A stretch of DNA of 64,000 nucleotides from Thecaphora thlaspeos (Eukaryota; Basidiomycota; Ustilaginomycetes; Urocystidales; Glomosporiaceae), in contig UWYS01000004.1 in NCBI GenBank assembly GCA_900291925.1, positions 1 through 64,000 on the forward strand. Reading direction: 5' to 3'. Position numbers and translations under genes: made by a program. A model generated the notes under the pieces. The model ran no database searches. It saw only the letters and a program-made list of their open reading frames with translations, and was not told the DNA's origin. The first letter of the stretch is position 1. Each line of letters opens with the position of its first letter. Of the stretch, positions 21,657 to 33,820 are shown piece after piece.

Positions 21657-24600
21657 ATGTCGGGCCACCGGGGCAGCCCGCATCTCTTTCGGCCGTCGTC
21701 CGATACGGCTGCTGCTGCGACCGCTGGCTCCGCGCTACAGCACCACTTCCTCCGGCGGTCGCCCTACCGCCCGGCCTATCCGTCGCCCCTCTCTCAGCAG
21801 CCGCTGCAGGCTTCGGTCTCGTCGAGCCGTACCGGCGGCGGCGCATCGTCTCGTTCCGTCACTTCTGCCCGCACCACTTCGACCTCGGCCACATCGCGCT
21901 TCTCCATCACCCAAGCCTTTTCCTCGCTGCGGAATCACGAGGTGCGCTTCTTTGACCACGTCATCGAGCTCCTCCCGCCGCACGCCGCCGATTTCGCCCA
22001 GCTCAAGAAGGCATACAACGTCGTCCTCTCGTCGGAGATCGACGCTAGGGCACAGCAGCGTACGGGAAGGAGAGACGGCGGTCATGACGACGGTGACGAG
22101 GACGAGGAGTGGGACACCAACCTCTGGTCGTGCCTCCTCAGCCTCGTCAAGGTCCGCGGGCACGACTGGAAGGACAGGTGGGACTCGGTCAGGATGGCGC
22201 TCGGCTTGGATCCAAGGAGCAGCGGCGATGACGACGACGACCAGGGCCAGACGACGCAGAGCCAGAGCCCGGACGACAGCCAGGACGGCAGCCAGGACGA
22301 CCCGAGCGGGTCCTCTACCGAGGATGAATCGAGCGACGCCGACCCGCGCCATTGGCACGCGCGGCAACAGCAGCGGCGTCCTCCATCACCGCCGGTCCAG
22401 CTGCCGGTTCAGCGCACCGTCGCCGGACAGAAACGCAAGACAGCCGTCCCACACTCGCGCAACGAGGCCATGGGCGGACGACAGAGCCCACACAGGCAAA
22501 AGGCGAGCAGGCTCGACCCGAGTGCTGCCGCCCGGTCGCCGGCACCCCACCATCACCGTGACTCGAATAGCGCCGGACCGAGGCCCTCCCGATTGCGCAC
22601 CCGGGCTCACTCGTACGACCAGCCGCAGCGCTCCTCGTCGCTCGAGGAGCGCATAGAGCGCCGTCGTCTGCTCCAGCTCGGCGTGGGCTCCCTCACCGGA
22701 ACTGCCGACGACAGCATGGCCTACCATGATTCGGAGTCCCTCGAGTCGGCTCGCGCCCGGCTACAGAGGCTGCGCCTCCACAGCCACGGCCACGATCGCG
22801 GTCACACTGCGGCGGAGGAGTCGCACATCGACACGTCCATGTCCGAGCCCGAGGACTTTGGCGGCCCATCGATGGCGCAGAAGCGCTTCCAGGAGGTGGT
22901 CCGCAACTCGCTGGCCGAGCGCGAGGCGATCCGCAGCGCGCGCGCGGCCCGCAAGGAGGCCGAGGAGGAGCAGCAGTGGTCCGAAGAGGCGCAACGCGCC
23001 GACCGCATCTTTGCCCATCGCCTGCTCCGGACGACGCTAGGATGGTGGCTCGCACTCACACGTAGGCAGGCAGAGCACGCCCGCAACGCTCAGGAGGTGC
23101 ACGACCGCATCGTCGTTGCGCGCACCTGGGACCGCTGGAAGGAGGCGGCCCAGCAGGAGGCAGCCGAGCGGACGCGCGCCGACAAGATCGACCGCGTACG
23201 GTGCAAGCTGGGAGCTTGGCGGCGGTGGCGGCGCGTGTGCAAGCAGAGGGCAGAGGCGAGGCAGGTGGAAAAGAAGGAAACGCTCAAGCGCGCCTACTAC
23301 CAGGTGGCGCGCCGGCAAAAGGAGCGGGTGGCGCGCGACGCCTACCAAGCATGGCGCGGCCTCTACCTCGAGCGTGTGGCCGATGCCATCCGACGCCGCC
23401 ACCTCCAGCAGGGCGCATTCGCCATCTGGCAGCTGCGCCTCGGCCGATCTTCGGACCTCCGGGCACTCGAACTCGAGATGGCGCAGCGCTACCGCTTCCG
23501 TCTGCTCGAAGCCCGCTGGACTCAGTGGCACCGTCGGGCCACACTGTCGACGGCCGAGCAGACGCTCATCGTCGGCATCGACCGGCACCTGCTCGCCGAG
23601 GCGCTGACCCAGTGGCGGAAGCAGACGCTGCTCCACGAGCTGGCCGAGGCGTTCGTGCGACGGCGGCTCCAGACGGTCGCGTTCGTTGGCTGGACAGAGG
23701 CGCGTGCGGCAGCCGCTGAGCAGCGGCGCAAGGAGGCGCTGGCCGACCGCTGGCGCAACCGCAAGGCGAAGCGGACCGCGCTGCAGCACTGGCAGCGGCG
23801 CCTCTCGCGGCTCGACGAGCACGAGCAGCGGGCCGACCGCTTGGTCCGGCAGGTCGATGAGCGGAGGAAGGCGGCGACCCTGGCGATCTGGGTGACCAAG
23901 GAGCGCGGAACGCTGCTCATCCGCGTGCGGCAGGCGCGCACCGTCGAGACCTTCTTTACACGATGGAGACAGCAGCACCACTCGCTCGCGACCAGCCTGG
24001 CGCAGCGCGAGTCGAGGGTCGTCGCACGGCGCGACCACGCCGCCCTGGCCGCTAGCGTGGACCGCTGGCGCTGGCGCCTTTCGAGCGTCGCGGCGATGCA
24101 GAGTCTCGCCGTCGACACCGACGTGGCGCGGGTGCGCTTCACGCTCTTCGACCTCTGGCGACGGAAGCTCGAGGCGCACGCTCTCGACGAGCGCCAGGCC
24201 GGACTCTTCCATCACACCTCCGTGCAACGTCGCGCATTGGGCGTCTGGACGGCTCGCATCTGCCAATCACGTCTCGACGCTCTGCTAGCCGACCGCGACC
24301 GTCGCCTGCTCGCCACAGCCATGACGACATGGCAGTCGCGTCTGATGCAACGACGAGAGGACCAGGGACGTCTCGCCCGATTCGTATCGGTGCGAGAGCG
24401 ACGGATCTCGCAGAAAGCCATGCAGCACTGGCTGCACCTGACCATCGAACGACGCAACGCCGAGCTGAACGCTACGCTCTACCACCGCCTGCAGATGCAG
24501 CAACGGACATTCTACCACTGGATCTCGCTGTGTCTCAAGCACGACGACATGTTGAACCTTGTCCAGTCCCAGCTCGACCTGAAGCGCGAGACGGAACTGC

Positions 24601-25100
24601 GTCGACACTTCCACCGCTGGCTCGAGAGGGCGTGCCAAGAGCGCCAACGCAAATCGCGCCTATCGACGTTGCTCGCTGCCCGTCGTACCGCTGTACTGGC
24701 CGGAGGCTTCGAGACGTGGCGTTCCAAACTGCTCGAATCGAAACTGCAAGAGGTAGAGTACGAAGTGACGCTCAAGCACCACGAAGTGACACTGCTCCGT
24801 CTCTTTCGAACGTGGAAAGAACAAACGTCCACTCTACCCGCCGTTCGCATGCGCAACTCGCACCTGAAACGACTCGCAATGACGAAATGGAAGACGGCCT
24901 TACCCGGTATGGTGCGACGACGACGAGCTCGAGAGATGGACGAGGCGAAGTTGATGCGAGAGACGGTGGAGAGGTGGAGGGAGAGGTGGAGGGAGAAGAA
25001 AAGATTGAGGGCCGCACAGAGGTTTGGAGCGGTCGGGATGGAGAGGTTGAGGAGACGGAGCGGGTCCAGGAGTCATCTACCACCTCTTCCTCTCGTCTGA
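21657..25100 (+). CDS. SFI1: Sfi1-type centrin-binding spindle pole body protein
   Basis: Structural protein of the spindle pole body half-bridge; it forms a long helix that binds centrin (Cdc31) at each repeat and directs pole duplication. The predicted protein is 1,147 residues in a single exon. After a Ser-rich N-terminus there is a conserved segment (about residues 85-185, including FFDHVIELLPPHAADFAQLK). A disordered Asp/Ser/Arg-rich linker follows, then about twenty tandem helical repeats from about residue 465 to 1090, each with a Trp in an L-x(6-7)-W pattern spaced about 30-35 residues (GWWLALTRR, TWDRWKEAA, AWRRWRRVC, AYQAWRGLY and so on). Near-continuous Arg/Gln/Glu-rich helix with regular Trp is diagnostic for Sfi1. 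The ATG at 21657 has a good context (GCCACCATG); an upstream in-frame start would add only CAAG-repeat-encoded residues. The next gene converges on it. Confidence 0.93.
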   Translation: MSGHRGSPHLFRPSSDTAAAATAGSALQHHFLRRSPYRPAYPSPLSQQPLQASVSSSRTGGGASSRSVTSARTTSTSATSRFSITQAFSSLRNHEVRFFDHVIELLPPHAADFAQLKKAYNVVLSSEIDARAQQRTGRRDGGHDDGDEDEEWDTNLWSCLLSLVKVRGHDWKDRWDSVRMALGLDPRSSGDDDDDQGQTTQSQSPDDSQDGSQDDPSGSSTEDESSDADPRHWHARQQQRRPPSPPVQLPVQRTVAGQKRKTAVPHSRNEAMGGRQSPHRQKASRLDPSAAARSPAPHHHRDSNSAGPRPSRLRTRAHSYDQPQRSSSLEERIERRRLLQLGVGSLTGTADDSMAYHDSESLESARARLQRLRLHSHGHDRGHTAAEESHIDTSMSEPEDFGGPSMAQKRFQEVVRNSLAEREAIRSARAARKEAEEEQQWSEEAQRADRIFAHRLLRTTLGWWLALTRRQAEHARNAQEVHDRIVVARTWDRWKEAAQQEAAERTRADKIDRVRCKLGAWRRWRRVCKQRAEARQVEKKETLKRAYYQVARRQKERVARDAYQAWRGLYLERVADAIRRRHLQQGAFAIWQLRLGRSSDLRALELEMAQRYRFRLLEARWTQWHRRATLSTAEQTLIVGIDRHLLAEALTQWRKQTLLHELAEAFVRRRLQTVAFVGWTEARAAAAEQRRKEALADRWRNRKAKRTALQHWQRRLSRLDEHEQRADRLVRQVDERRKAATLAIWVTKERGTLLIRVRQARTVETFFTRWRQQHHSLATSLAQRESRVVARRDHAALAASVDRWRWRLSSVAAMQSLAVDTDVARVRFTLFDLWRRKLEAHALDERQAGLFHHTSVQRRALGVWTARICQSRLDALLADRDRRLLATAMTTWQSRLMQRREDQGRLARFVSVRERRISQKAMQHWLHLTIERRNAELNATLYHRLQMQQRTFYHWISLCLKHDDMLNLVQSQLDLKRETELRRHFHRWLERACQERQRKSRLSTLLAARRTAVLAGGFETWRSKLLESKLQEVEYEVTLKHHEVTLLRLFRTWKEQTSTLPAVRMRNSHLKRLAMTKWKTALPGMVRRRRAREMDEAKLMRETVERWRERWREKKRLRAAQRFGAVGMERLRRRSGSRSHLPPLPLV

Positions 25101-25358
25101 GTCGGAGACTGAAAACACGTCAATAGCATTGGCTGCGGACCGCCTCTGCCTCAAAGGGAACAGACCGCTAGGATGATGACAAGACTGTGCTTACGCAAAT
25201 GCTTCCCGCGACGTGCGACGGCGAGCGCACAGAGGTCTCGAGACGACGATGGCCGTAGGCCCGCCGCGTCGAGGCGCTCCTCTTCCCGCATCCTGTTTCT
25301 TCATCCCCCTCAGCCGTCTCTGTCGAGCCTGCCTCGCTGCTGCTGCTGCTGCGGCCGC

Positions 25359-28300
25359 TTACTTGCGCTGCCGCTTGATCTCGGCCTTGGCGGCACTGCC
25401 GCTGCCGGCGGGGCCCGGCCCGCTGTTGGGCGACGAGGCCGGCGGTCCCGGCGCCGGGGCAATCGGCACATTGCCCGTCCGTATCCCCGCCACCGAGGCC
25501 GAGTTGCCGACTCGGATCCGCTGCGCTGACGACGAGGCGGCGCTAGCAATCTTCTGCGGGCCCGCTCCGTTGCCCTGTCCCAGGCCACCGCCTACCGTTG
25601 CCCCTCCCCCGACACCACCGCTGGCGCCTGCCAAGCCGTTCCGGCCCCGCGCCTGGTCCCGCTGCGCACCGCTGGCCCGGTTGCGCTTCTTGATCACGTC
25701 CGTCTTGAGAGAGAGCGGCCGGACGACGCCGTGCAGCTTGAGGAAGAGACCGCACGCGTTACAAAGCGGCTGCCCCTCGGGGTCGCGCCTCCACAGCGGC
25801 GTCTTGGTTGTGTTGCAGTTGGAGCAGACCGTCGGCGGATCGGCCGTCGCCATCGATGCCGACGATGGGAGTTCTTTCGCCGAACTCGCTCCGCCGTTGG
25901 CTGACGACCCGTTGCTGCCGCCTGGCGCTGCTGCTGCGCCCGCCACCTTCTTGGCGGACGCGGTTCCCGATGACGGTGACACGTTGGGCCCGCCGGCGGC
26001 AGGGGCGCTGCCCTTCCTGCCTATGGTGTCGTTGAGCGTGGCGGTCTTCTGCAGCGGCTGCACGGCGCCGCCGGGTGCCTTGGTGGGCGTCATCCGTGCC
26101 GCCAGCCTAGCCCCGGAGGCAGAAGCGGAGGCGGAAACAGAGGTAGAGGCAGAGACAGAGCGATCGCCGGCCGGGGTCGAGCCGACTTCGAGCGGAGAGT
26201 CGCGCATCTGCGATCCACTGTTGCTAATCAGCGGAGACGACTGGTACGAGGCGTGGTGGACGGCGCCGGGCGGCGTTGCGGCCGCAGAGGGTGCGCCGCT
26301 CGACGGGCTGTACGTCCACGACGAGCCTTCGTCGCCGGACGCAATCAACGAGGCCGGCGCCGACGGCTCCGTGCCCGTTGGGTCGCCGGCAAAGACGTGG
26401 TTCGGATTGACGTGGGTAAACGGCGGCGGCTGCTGCTGCTGCTGCTGCTGCGGAAGGCCGGCGTCCGAGTTGTAGAACATGTTCATGATCGCCTCGAGGT
26501 CCGACTGACTGCCGGTTCCCTGCGGCGGCGGCGGCTGCTGCTGCCTGTGATGACTGTGGTGCTCATCGCTGCTCGAGGGAGTCACGGGCGGCATGGCGAG
26601 GACGGCCTGAGGCGAGGCCGACATGGGACCGGACCCCAGGTAGTAGGCGCCGCGGCTGTGGAGCGGCGTGTTGGCCTGCGAAGTCAGAGCCTCGAGCAGG
26701 TGGTCGAGGTCCGACGCGCTCTGACCCTGCTGGTGGCCGCTGCCGCTCGCGCTCGCGCCCATCACCGTGCTGCCGCCGACCACGGCGTCCGAGGCCGGGA
26801 AAGAGAAATCAAACGTCGTCGAAGGGACCGCGTGGAGGAAAGAGGCGCCTCCTTGTGAGGCGAACAACGGGAGATTGCGCGAGAGGCCGGCCGCGATGCG
26901 CTGGTCGATCGTCGTCGGGATGTGCAGTTGCGGCCGGGCGGGCGAAGGCTCGTCGCGGAAGGGTCGCTTGCGGTTGTTGAAGGCATCGATGCCGCGCACC
27001 TCGCGGCGCGGGCCCCGCGACTGGCTCCGCTCCTTCTCCTTGACCTTGACCTTGTGGTCGAAGCTCGTCTTGCGGACGAGGCGTGGCAGGAAGCCGTACT
27101 CGGGATGCTGGTTGCCGGCATGGCCCACAAAGTCGCCGATGCCCGGAATGCTGTCGAGGTTTGAGAATGGCGCGCCAAACGCGTTGGCTGCACCGATCGA
27201 CGCCATCTTGTAGCTCGACTTCTTGTCGTCGCCTCCGCCCAATGCATCGCTAGCGTCATCGTTATCTTGCCACGATTCCAGGCTGGCGCCAAAGAGGTCG
27301 GCATGGGCCGCCGTCTTGAAGGCGCTTTGCATGTGCGCCCTGCGCACCGTGCTAGGTGTCCGCTGGCTCGACGACGGTCCGGGTATCTGCAGGCCCTGCG
27401 CATAAGGGGCGGTGGCAACGGATGCGCCGGCGTTGAACGGCAGCATCGGCCCGCCGGGGCTGTTTTCAAACTTGAGCAGGTTGCCCAGCTCTGCCTCGTC
27501 CAGGCCGGCGAAGTCGTCGTCGTCGTCGTCGTCGAGCGCAGCCAGCTCGGCAAAGCTGAAGGCGTTGTAGTCCGGCGCCGAGCGGCTCAGCAGCGACGGG
27601 TCGGCGCCCTCGTCGGAAATTGTGTCGAGCCTCTGCGGCGGACGGGAGCGCGAGCGGCTGACGCCACGCCAGTCGACGTCCATCGCGCTGACCGAGCGGC
27701 TGCGCGACCGGCTTTTGCTCTTCATGCGCCAGTCCTGGATCTCCTGGACGCTGTTCGGCCTGCGGGTCATCGCCGTGTTCGATTGCAAGTAGCGTAATAG
27801 GTGTGCTCGATCGGTCAGTTTGATGCCCGGCGCGCACAGATGGAGACGCTTTGCAGCATCTGATGGGAGGCGAAGTAGCGGGGGGAAGATGACGCTTCGA
27901 CTCACGTGGTATGCTCGGGTGTCCGCGGGCTGCGGCCACGTCGACCCCGCTCCTCCTCCTCCTGCTGGATCATGACCTCGGCGAAGCGAGCCTTGCCCTT
28001 GTAGTTGCCTGTGCGAGTCTCGGCAGCTGGGCCAGTTGCCGGACGGATACTGCTGAAACCCTGCAGCTGGCCCCGCATCAGCGAAGGTGCCGCCTGCCCG
28101 CTTGTCGCTGCTGCTGCTGCGGCTGCTGCTGCGGCAATTTCTGATGCTGCTGCTGCCACCGAGCCTTCGCCGCCCGCTTCGGCAGCGACATGTGAGCCGC
28201 TGCTCCTCCGCGAGCTGGCCACAGATCGGGATGAGACGAGGGGAGAGTGTCTGGCGCTCGATCCGCCCTGGCTGCCGGCCTCTGACTTGGTGCGCGCCCC

Positions 28301-30089
28301 ATGTTCCGCCCGGGCGTCGGCGGCCTCCTGCTCGCGCTTCTTTCGCAGCGTCATCGCCATCATGCGCCACGTGATGTTCTGTGGGTGAGAGAAAGCCACA
28401 GCCAGAGCAAAGGTGAGGGGTAGCAATCAGAGGATGAGAAGAACAGCGTCAGTGCCCGCGACGGTGTGAAGCAAGAGCGGTGGCCCAAGAGGATCCATAG
28501 ACGAGCGACCCACACGAGCGACTTACCTCCATGCGGGCGCCATTTGGAAGCTGGGAGCGTTGCTTGGCGTACATCCGCCACACCTGGGTCGCAAGCGGAT
28601 CCTTCTTTGACATCTCCTCGGGGTCCACCTCCTCGTCGGCGTCGGCGTCCTCCGTACCAGCCGAGCCGCGGCGGCTCAAGTTCAGGCTGCCGCCGAGCGA
28701 GTTGGCGCCACCGCTGATGCTCAGCTCGTCCGAGAACTCGGTGCCCTGGCGCGATCGGCCTGTCGGCTGACCTTCTGTCAACCCTGCGATGGGGTGGCCG
28801 TTACCTTTGCTGTTGTTGTGGCTGTTGTAGCTCCGGCGAGACCCTTCCATGCCTTGGCGAGTCGGCGCCGCCATCGACTTCATGCCACTACCACCGACGC
28901 CGGCGGGCAAAGCCTGCTGCAGCATCGCCGCGTTGCCGTTGACGCCAAAGAAGCCGGCAAACTCGGCCGGCGCCGCCTCGGGCGAGAGGAGCGGCTCGAC
29001 GTCAGCGGGCTGTCGGTACTCGCTAAAGTGATTGGAGTGGGCCGGCAGCAGCAGCTGCTGCTGCTGCTGTTGCGCCTGATGCGAGACGAAAGAAGCCTGT
29101 CCGAACGACGTGCCGCCGTAAGACTGCTGCGAAGCAGATGTGAACGATTGTGGCGCCCACGAGCCGGGCTGCACGGTCGACTGAGACGTCGACAGCCCGC
29201 CGACACTGTTCGTCCCCAAAAGCGCTCCTGCGCCGGCGTTGTTAGCAGTGGCGTAGGGAGAGCCTACATAGGAGCCCGACCCAGAGGCGGCCGCTTGCGC
29301 CTGGGCCTGAGCTTGAGCCTGTTGTTGCTGTAGCGCGCGCTGCAGGCCCGAGGGCACGTTCATCGCGGCAGTCTGCGCCTGATGGCCCGCCAAGTGGGCG
29401 CCGGGATGATGATGATGCTGCTGCTGCTGCTGCTGTTGCTGCTGATACGGATGCGAGCTGCCGGGCGAAGGTGCCCGCGACGGGCCAGCGTTCGGCACGG
29501 TCGAGCGAGGCGCGGTCGCAGCATAGCCGCTGGGCCGCCTGCTGTGGGAGCTGCCCGGTGTGTTGCTGAAAGCCTGCATCGTCGACGGGTGCTGGAAGCT
29601 CGACGAGTGCGTAAAAGAGCCAGGACTTGCTTCGGCGATGCCGTTCTGGGAGCGCAAGTTGAACGAGCCAGGGCTCTGGAAGCCGGGGGAGGCCAGAGGC
29701 CTGCCGTCGATTCCACCTTCCGACGTCGCTTCCATCCACGCTTGCTGCTGCTGCTGCTGCCGTTGCTGTTGCGTCATCTGGGGCGAGCCGTACTGGCTCG
29801 CAAGGGCCGCAGCGGACGCCTGTTGGGTATGGCCTGCGCCGAGTTGCTGCTGCTGCTGCTGTTGCTGCTGTTGCTGAGCCAGGTGCTGCTGCATGGCCTG
29901 CGACAGAAGCGACATTGACGGCGTTGCTTGTCCTCCTGATAACGCGTTTGCGCCAGTTTGGTGGAAGCTCGACCCATCGATCGCTGCACGCTGGTTGCCA
30001 TCGCCTTGCCAGAGTAGCGGGAAGCTCTTCCATTCCAGGTTGCCGCTACCCTGCGGCTCCGCTCGAGAGCGATCTGGCGAACTCCTCAT
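25359..30089 (-). CDS. nit2: AreA/Nit2-type GATA transcription factor (nitrogen control)
   Basis: Global activator of nitrogen-catabolite genes that binds GATA sites. Three exons: 30089-28527, 28378-27906 and 27759-25359; introns of 148 and 146 bases have GTAAGT and GTGAGT donors. Intron 1 splits the AreA-specific N-terminal motif: [20 protein letters not shown] is followed in exon 2 by [14 protein letters not shown], as expected for this domain. The predicted protein is about 1,478 residues. The single GATA zinc finger near the C-terminus (about residues 1320-1345) is C-x2-C-x17-C-x2-C and runs into [20 protein letters not shown], essentially identical to AreA/NIT2. Long Gln runs encoded by CAG/CTG repeats fill exon 1 (near 29430 and 29850) and part of exon 3; exon 2 has an Ala run. 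The join into exon 3 is less certain than the first. An in-frame ATG at 30134 would add 15 residues. Confidence 0.92.
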
Positions 30090-32554
30090 AGCTGTAGGCA
30101 AGGGAGGCGAACCCGTGCAAATGACAGAGTACAAAGAGGGGAACAGGGAGAAGCGGAGCGGGGAGAGATCAGACTGAGGGTTCGCGAAGCAATCAACCCC
30201 TGATCCTGGCTCCGTCTCGGCTCGCGACTGGATTAGGTAGGGTCAATCTTGCAACTCGCTCGAAAGCCCGGCGCTCCGCTGTTCTTCGGACCACCAGTAG
30301 CGACTCTGCCGTGCCGCAGCAGTCGCTCCAAGTACGCTCTAGGCGGAACGGAGCGGTACGTATAGCCTTTCCCAATCTACCGTTGTATTTCGACGAGAGC
30401 TGCGTCCGAGGAGCCGACGGCGTCTTACTCACCTGTTGGGGCTGGTATCTATCCTGACCTTTCTTCGGCTCTGATCTCTGTTCTTTGGCTACCGTGGGGC
30501 TAGACTTCCGGCGAGTCACAACGGCTTGACCCTGTGTTTTGTTGCAGCGGGTCGCAAGACGGACCTAGGCAGAGATGAGGAGATGGAGATGACCAGACTG
30601 CTCTGGTTGCGCCTTGCTGACTTTGACCTGCCGGAGTACGGGCAGTGGTGGGGAAGATGGGACTCGACGGTGCGGCGCAAGGGGGGGGGGAGACGAGCCG
30701 GATAGGGCGACCGAGATCTCTGCTGCCAGCGAAGTCAAAGGGCCTGAGAAGGAGCGCTGCGTGACGGAACGTTGGAAAGAAGTGTAGCAAGAGAGGCCGG
30801 CCCCGGCGTGGCGACAAGGCGACGGCGCCGAACTAGCGGGCTGGTGGAAGAGTTGATCGTACAAAAGGAGATGTGATGAGACTACCACGATGGCAGCAAG
30901 GGGGCCAAGAGTCCGCTCCGAGGGCGAGCAGGTAAGATGGAGCTGAGGTCTGGTCCGCAATTGCTGCGAGCGGAAAGGCGGCCTGGTCGCTGCGCGTGTG
31001 TGGGCGAGTGCTCGGCGGGCCAAAATTGGGAGGCGACAGGGGAATCAAGTCACCCCAGAATGGCCGCAAGGAGACGAGCGGTGAGACGATCCGATCCGAT
31101 CCGATCCGATCCAGTCCGGTCCGGTCTAGGAAAGAGGTGGAGGTGGCGACGGCGACGGCGACGGTGCTCTGCTGCTGTTGCGGTGAGCTCGCAGACGGGT
31201 CGGTGCTGAGCAGATGGTGATTCCGAAGGCTGACGCTGGTGGGGCGAGTCAGGTCAGGTCGAGTGGAGCGCGGTGATGCCGTCGCAGTTGGACGCACAGA
31301 AGGGTGGACTCGTCGTTGCAGAGGTAGGAGAGGGAAAGGGGTGGAAGATAGACGAGAGAGAAAGACGGGGGAAAGAAAGAGGGGGGAGAGATCCGCAAGA
31401 GCGGCCGCGTCGGAGGGAGGTGGTGGAGTGGAGAAAGCGAGGTGTAGGATGGCGACGGCGGCGGCATCGGCATCGGCATCGGCATCGGCATCGGCATCGG
31501 CGGCAGAAGTGTCGGGACCACAGGCGAGGTGGAGCGGTCGGTGTGCACCAACGGGAGGAGGCGGCGGCGTCAGCCAGCGGAGGGAGCAGGCCCGCCAGCC
31601 AGGCGGGGGGGGGGGGAGGGGTGGTGCGGCGAGCGCAGGCAAGCCAAGGCAGGGGAATCTTATCTCTCTCTCTCTCTCTCTCTGGGCCCCTGCCTGCCTC
31701 TTCGACCGGCGAGGCAGGCCTAAAATTGAAAGCGTGCTCGCGCAGCCCAGCCCAGAGAGCCTGCGTGGCGAAGGGAAAGTGGGCGGGGCGGCTGCGTATG
31801 GCTACATAATTTCACCGACCACGCCCCGTTTGCGTCGACACACAGCCGGACGCGCAGGCCAGACGGTCAAGGCAGGGCAGGGCAGGGCAGGGCCGGGCCG
31901 GGCCGTTAATACCGAGCGCTCACCGCCGCGCTCTTCTCAAAGTCTCAGTGCGCCGCCGGCTCTTTTCCTTTGTAGTCAGCTGGGCTGCGGCGTGTCCTCG
32001 ACACCTACCCCATGAGACCATCGCGACCGACGAGCAATGCAGAGTTAGCATAGGAGTTTTTTTTTTTTGTTTTTTGTTTTTTTGGCCCCACAGACGATCG
32101 GCTTCACCGACGGCCGGGCCAGCAGACGGGGACGATGAATGTACGCTGGAAGGCGAGAGCAGGGATAGGCGCTGCTGGCGTCGGTGGCCTTTCAAGGGAG
32201 GCTGGCCGGTGAGACTCGCACCGAAAGGGGTTTCCGCGGAGCTCGTTGCTGTGCTGGATGCAAGAGCAAGGGCAAGGGCAGGCGGCGATGACCCGGTACC
32301 CACACACACTCTACCCGCGACTGCACCTTTTACAGCGCCCGTGCTCGGCTGTGGCCGTGGGTAGAGGTAGTCATCGCGTCGCACGGGGGTTGGAGCTGGC
32401 CCCGTCTGAGCGAGCGCTCGTTGCTTGGGATCGTGGCAAAGGCAGCGGGGAACGACTTCGTGGACGAGCATAAAGACCGGAAGCCGAAGAGCGTGCAAAA
32501 GGGGCGGGAGGACTCTAGGCTGAACGTTGGCAGCCATCCTGGAAACGGTGTACC

Positions 32555-32587
<33 letters not shown>

Positions 32588-33820
32588 AGGTGGAAGTCAC
32601 AAGTGTAGATTTGTAGTGGTAGCGCCGCCGTGCGTTGGGCATGTGCCAGGCGAACCCTGGAACTCGGTCGGCGCATGGCTCTCCAAGGGAACGGGAGCCG
32701 GAGCCGGAGCCGGAGCCGGTGCCGGTGCTGGCGGGCCTGAACTGCAGCTGCTGCCTCTTGACCCAACGCTTCCTCAGCCTCGTGTAAAGGGGCGGCGTAC
32801 GGTAGTCACGACGTCCCGTGATCCCGTCGCGTGCCGCAGCTACGATGCCAAGTCTCAGCCGGGCCGGCCCTTTGGTTTCCTTTTCCTTGTGCACGTTTCT
32901 CATGGCTGACAAGAGAAAAGGGAGATGGAAGGCCATGTCGGGTGGGAGGGGGAGAGCGAGGAGGGAGACATGATTGATTCTGATTGGCGCGATAGGATGA
33001 TCGAGATAAGGAAGGGAGAGGATGGCGCGGGCTTCCTCGGAGCCGCACCCATTTGATTTGTCGACAGGGTCCTGATTGCAAGTCGGACAGTTCGCCTCCT
33101 CTCCACTGAGAGAGGCAGACCGAATTGCGCATCGGCGGCTACTCCTACATACCAGGGCTGCGCCGGTCAGAGGTGAGGTGAGGTGAGGTGAGGTTGCTGT
33201 CCGATGGCAAACAGCGTTCGTACGCAGGAGCCAAGGTCGGTTGCCATCATCATCTACATAGTCCTCTGAACCTTTGTAGCTAGAGCGCGGCGTCAACTAG
33301 GCCCACCGTACAGCACAGCACCACACAGCACCGCAGGTAGACTCCGAAACGACCCGAATTTCCTTATCTTTTTTCTTTTTCTTTTTCTTTTCTTTTTCTT
33401 TTCTTTTCTTTCTTTTCCCTTTACTTCCCCCCGCGCTCATTTTGACAGTCGCCTAACGGGTTACGCAACGCATTCATCGTCGTCCTGGGACCTACCACCA
33501 CCCCATCTTGAACGACAGAGAGGGAGAGAGAGAGTGTGTGTGTGTGTGTGTGAGCGACAATATCTTGAAACCAGGAAATCTATTTTGCGTGTCGGAAAGG
33601 GAGAAACGTGATAACAAAGAGGCCAAGGTGGCATAGCAGAGGAAGCGTATAAAACCAGACGCGACGCACGACACTCCCTCCTCCCCGCCCTCTCTCTCAC
33701 TCTCTCGCTCTCCAGGAAAAAAAAGAGGCGCGAGGGAGCGAGGGGAGGGGCCATCACCGCTCCTCCGTCACCCACAGACAGGACCCGACAGCCGGCCACG
33801 CGCCAACGCCCTTCTACTGG
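30090..33820. other. Long non-coding, microsatellite-rich upstream region of the GATA factor
   Basis: 3.7 kb lies between the start of the GATA-factor gene and the end of the eEF3 gene, both on the minus strand. No convincing gene is present: the longest frame (31920-33296, minus) runs through simple repeats and shows no motif. Tandem repeats seen: GATCC x5 (31088-31112), CATCGG x6 (31465-31500), CT dinucleotides (31664-31682), GGGCA/GGGCC units (31870-31906), GA dinucleotides (32555-32587), AGGTG x4 (33171-33190) and CTTTT units (33369-33420). Three GATAAG sites (31659 and 33363 on the minus strand, 33005 on the plus strand) are compatible with autoregulation but are near chance number. Confidence 0.55.

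Noticed and set aside
31920..33296. A 458-codon minus-strand frame upstream of the GATA factor
   Set aside because: It runs through GA, T and AGGTG simple repeats, has abrupt composition changes and lacks any motif or splice-supported structure.
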